A stretch of DNA of 40,836 nt from a virus: positions 1 through 40,836 of the IMG/VR virus record IMGVR_UViG_3300020202_000048; one strand, given 5' to 3'. The position numbers were made by a program, and so were the translations under genes. Positions 38,974 through 40,836 of this stretch are shown one piece after another. The notes under the pieces were generated by a model. That model was given only the letters and a program-made list of their open reading frames with translations, had not been told where the DNA came from and did not search any database. Every line of letters starts with the position of its first letter. The stretch's first letter is position 1.

Positions 38974-39240
38974 CTAGTAAGGAGTGTAGTCCTCAGACAC
39001 AGTTCGGTATCCACCTTTTCTGATCTTCTTTTCGTTGACTGAGTTTCTCCAAATGAACCACATTTGAGCAATAAATGCTGCAAGAAGTGATGTCACTACT
39101 GTTGGAACGCCCGCTTTTGCTGCAAGGTCATAGACCCATTGAACAAAGTTGGCAAATTCGACTGTAGGAGCTAAAGCAATAAAAGCTGAAAGCGCCACAG
39201 ATCCGAACACCATTCCAAAAGATTTTAGTCGTTTATTCAT
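38974..39240 (-). CDS. Holin-like membrane protein
   Basis: The protein is 88 aa with two transmembrane helices (FGMVFGSVALSAFIALAPTV, 8-27, and VPTVVTSLLAAFIAQMWFIW, 45-64), a short loop and a basic/acidic tail. Size, topology and place next to a secreted transglycosylase fit a holin. Its TAG stop is in phase with the transglycosylase frame with no ATG between. Promoter: TGATATAAT (39276-39268), leader about 20-28 nt. Confidence 0.72.
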   Translation of the reverse strand: MNKRLKSFGMVFGSVALSAFIALAPTVEFANFVQWVYDLAAKAGVPTVVTSLLAAFIAQMWFIWRNSVNEKKIRKGGYRTVSEDYTPY

Positions 39241-39267
39241 AAATTATCGTTTATTGATAATAGTCTA

Positions 39268-39286
39268 ATTATATCATAGGTGTGTA
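39268..39286 (-). promoter_or_regulatory. -10 box of holin gene with a GTGTGTA motif
   Basis: Minus strand TATAAT (39273-39268) with TG extension; GTGTGTA lies at 39280-39286 on the plus strand, so the same motif as in the 24.6 kb array overlaps this promoter. Confidence 0.5.
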
Positions 39287-39287
39287 T

Positions 39288-39323
39288 AAAAACAGTCCCC
39301 CGCCGTGTGGTACGGAAGGGGAC
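39288..39323 (-). terminator. Terminator of the GC-rich gene
   Basis: Minus strand GTCCCC, 17-nt loop, GGGGAC (39323-39295), then TGTTTTT. Confidence 0.7.
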
Positions 39324-39350
39324 GTGCGCGACATCCATGTCGCAAGGAAC

Positions 39351-39617
39351 TCAGGCCATCATGCCGTCGTGGCAACGGAGGTACTCTTGCGCGAGTCTGT
39401 CGCGGTAGTATTTTGTCAGGCGGTTGAGGTTCGTCTTCTCACCGCGCGCATCCTTGAGCAGGATGAGACAGTTCTCAGCGCATGAGTCGGGATCGGTGAT
39501 CTTGAGGGTGGGGTGACTGGTGGCAGCCGTTTTGAAGATGTGCGTCGCCTCTTCATCGGTCAGCCCTTTCACCCATAGGCCCAGCGTGATCGTCGCCGGA
39601 TCGGTAAACGGGGTCAT
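39351..39617 (-). CDS. GC-rich foreign-looking small gene (moron) with Shine-Dalgarno
   Basis: The protein is 88 aa, starting MTPFTDPATITLGLWVKGLT; AGGAG lies 7 nt before the ATG, the only clear Shine-Dalgarno in the window. The segment 39295-39640 is visibly GC-rich with G/C-ending codons, unlike its neighbours. It has its own promoter-like TATAAT and a terminator. Helical, no transmembrane part, with DSCAENCLILLKDARG. No known family. It looks like a recently acquired self-contained gene from a different host. Function unknown. Confidence 0.7.
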   Translation of the reverse strand: MTPFTDPATITLGLWVKGLTDEEATHIFKTAATSHPTLKITDPDSCAENCLILLKDARGEKTNLNRLTKYYRDRLAQEYLRCHDGMMA

Positions 39618-39650
39618 GTGGTACTCCTGTAAAGAACGTACTGCACCAAC

Positions 39651-39670
39651 ATAGGTACAGAATAGGTACA
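39651..39670. repeat. Tandem 9-bp repeat upstream of the GC-rich gene
   Basis: ATAGGTACA-GA-ATAGGTACA, 11-bp period, between TATAAT (39687-39682 on the minus strand) and the gene. Candidate operator. Confidence 0.5.
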
Positions 39671-39698
39671 ACTTCAGAGAAATTATACCTATCTATAT

Positions 39699-39836
39699 CT
39701 ATCGTAGTAAAAGAAATAGCAAAATTATCACGATAACTACAGGAACCCAGTGTGTGTTACCAGAGATGTAGGGAGTTGAACCTAAAGCCCCTAGTAACCA
39801 TAGCACCAAGATGATAACCAAAATGGTCCAAAGCAT
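39699..39836 (-). CDS. Small two-helix membrane protein, DUF5670 (Lmo0937)-like
   Basis: The protein is 45 aa, MLWTILVIILVLWLLGALGS, then HWVPVVIVIILLFLLLR: two hydrophobic helices joined by a short loop. The MLWTI...LWLLG opening is characteristic of the Lmo0937/DUF5670 family of unknown function found in many bacteria. It lies 5 nt after the amidase stop. Among lysis genes it may change the membrane or have been captured from a host. Confidence 0.7.
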   Translation of the reverse strand: MLWTILVIILVLWLLGALGSTPYISGNTHWVPVVIVIILLFLLLR

Positions 39837-39841
39837 GTTTT

Positions 39842-40447
39842 TTAATTTAATTGGCTGATAATTGCGACCGCTTGAGCCATATCATCTTGAGCGTGTTTGA
39901 TCATTTCCAAAGCCCGCGCTTTTAGATCAACCTTCACCAGATCTCTAGCCCAATTATCGCTTAACTTTTTACCGTAACAAGTCTTACCGGAGTATGAACG
40001 ATGAGGATTGATATCCGAAGGCAATAATTTATATTGAGTCAGTTTCTCCGAAAGGAGTTTAGCCAACGCAACCTCCTGTGCTTTTGTCGGAAGTGTTGCA
40101 TCAAAATTTCCGGCAAGACATATGCCTATAGAGACGGAGTTTTTGCCAATCGTGTGCGCACCTTCGTCAGTATCCGCGCGACCTTGTTTAATTATACCCC
40201 TTTTATCAATATAGTAATGGTATCCAACATAGTAGCCGAGAGATGATTTAAAATTGTAGGCCACACGATGAAGTTCATTACACTGATCAAAAGTGAAATT
40301 AGAACTATCAGCTAAAGGAGCTGAGTCAGTTCCACCAGTATGATGCACAATAAGCATCTTCGGTTTATTGACTGTAGCAGTACGTCCTTTTGATGGAACA
40401 TACCGATCCCTTCTACCACTTAACAGTTCGGGATAAGTTATTCTCAT
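39842..40447 (-). CDS. N-acetylmuramoyl-L-alanine amidase (Amidase_2, T7-lysozyme-like endolysin)
   Basis: The protein is 201 aa. LIVHHTGG gives a zinc His (His35 or 36); INPHRSYSGKTCYG gives His149, Lys155 and Cys157, with the same spacing (6 and 2) as the His-Lys-Cys of T7 lysozyme. YYVGYHYYIDKRG, EGAHTIGKNSVSIGICLAG complete the PGRP-type fold. The C-terminal helix (ALEMIKHAQDDMAQAV) may be an extra. It has no signal peptide, so it needs a holin. ATGA overlap with the papain gene couples the two. Confidence 0.92.
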   Translation of the reverse strand: MRITYPELLSGRRDRYVPSKGRTATVNKPKMLIVHHTGGTDSAPLADSSNFTFDQCNELHRVAYNFKSSLGYYVGYHYYIDKRGIIKQGRADTDEGAHTIGKNSVSIGICLAGNFDATLPTKAQEVALAKLLSEKLTQYKLLPSDINPHRSYSGKTCYGKKLSDNWARDLVKVDLKARALEMIKHAQDDMAQAVAIISQLN

Positions 40448-40836
40448 TTTGTTTTGTTTAGATATTCTCGAGTCTTTGGACCGACTTGTCCAAACCCAGC
40501 ATCCGTTTGCTTAGCAATGCCACGATCAAGTTGAAGTTTTCGAACTTGAGTACGAGTAAGAGCGCCGAAGTAATTAGTTTCGTTTCCCGGAGATCCGGCA
40601 CCTTCAGATGCTACAGTATATCCATGATTGTTGAGCCATCGCTGAAGAGCAAGAACATCTTTGTTTCTCGATCCTATTTTAAGCTGTTTTGTAAATATGT
40701 AACCGACGAAATCAACTTCAACCTCATCAGTTATAAGAGCAGCTTCACCATCCTCATTAAGAAGACGTTGCATTGTTGTATACGGTATCCACACAAGAGG
40801 ATAATTTTTACCCCATGAGTTTTTAGCAAGAAAGGC
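40444..40836 (-). CDS. C-terminal part of the papain-like protease: peptidoglycan-binding domain
   Basis: This continues the gene that begins at 739; bases 40710-40836 repeat 1-127. From residue 255 on, KIGSRNKDVLALQRWLNNHG, then NYFGALTRTQVRKLQLDRGI and GPKTREYL, is a PG_binding_1 three-helix domain. It should hold the protease to the wall. The stop overlaps the amidase start by 4 nt. Confidence 0.88.
   Translation of the reverse strand, partial: AFLAKNSWGKNYPLVWIPYTTMQRLLNEDGEAALITDEVEVDFVGYIFTKQLKIGSRNKDVLALQRWLNNHGYTVASEGAGSPGNETNYFGALTRTQVRKLQLDRGIAKQTDAGFGQVGPKTREYLNKTK
40710..40836. repeat. Direct terminal repeat, identical to 1-127
   Basis: The 127 bases match the window start base for base. 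The length equals a common odd assembly k-mer, so it most likely marks a closed circular contig and not biological terminal redundancy. Confidence 0.9.

Noticed and set aside
39282-39485. Plus-strand frame opposite the GC-rich gene
   Set aside because: It would begin within the terminator and lacks an SD; the minus frame has SD, terminator and codon fit.

Overview
This window is the complete genome of a short-tailed (podovirus-like) double-stranded DNA phage. The last 127 bases (40710-40836) repeat bases 1-127 exactly, and one gene (a papain-like protease with a peptidoglycan-binding domain) reads straight across the join, so the molecule is circular or circularly permuted at about 40,709 bp. 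Base composition is moderate (around 40% GC by eye) and arginine is very often CGA. I saw no tRNA gene, rRNA gene, integrase, DNA polymerase or RNA polymerase. The host cannot be read off directly. It has peptidoglycan, and a bacterium that tolerates leaderless mRNAs fits best: almost no gene has a Shine-Dalgarno sequence, while many have an extended -10 box (TGnTATAAT) only 6-10 nt before the start codon. A Patescibacteria/CPR host is possible but is only a guess.

Layout. The late genes are on the minus strand from 25.5 kb down to 1 and, across the join, from 40.8 kb to 38.6 kb. In order they are small terminase, a small ribbon-helix-helix-like protein, large terminase, portal, four small or coiled-coil proteins, scaffold, major capsid protein, head-tail adaptor, tail nozzle, a fibre with YD-like repeats, a 693-aa virion protein, a LysM protein, a 1160-aa internal virion protein, a 1111-aa tail fibre, two small virion proteins, a glycoside hydrolase family 6 (cellulase-type) enzyme, two membrane proteins, the papain-like protease, an Amidase_2 endolysin, a DUF5670-like membrane peptide, a GC-rich foreign-looking gene, a holin-like protein and a lytic transglycosylase. 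Early genes on the plus strand (25.7-27.7 kb) include an apparent -1 frameshift that would join a membrane-anchored coiled coil to a wall-hydrolase-like domain. Replication and recombination genes lie at 27.8-33.4 kb: a P-loop helicase, a primase whose TOPRIM and zinc domains are in reversed order, an SF2 helicase, a possible resolvase, an SSB-like protein and a RecB-like nuclease. From 33.5 to 38.6 kb, a plus-strand accessory operon carries a prohibitin/HflK-like SPFH membrane protein and an FtsH/Cdc48-class AAA+ ATPase among small HTH, zinc and membrane proteins.

Regulation. Three plus-strand promoters share the palindrome TACTTGCGGTAAGTA over their -35 box. A second motif, GTGTGTA/TACACAC, recurs at 10-bp spacing in the only long intergenic region (24606-25041) and at a few other promoters. 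That region also holds two terminators, a strong hairpin and a near-match DnaA box; a perfect DnaA box lies at 25621. It is the best candidate for an origin or control region. The phage encodes primase, helicase and SSB but no polymerase, so it probably recruits the host replisome.
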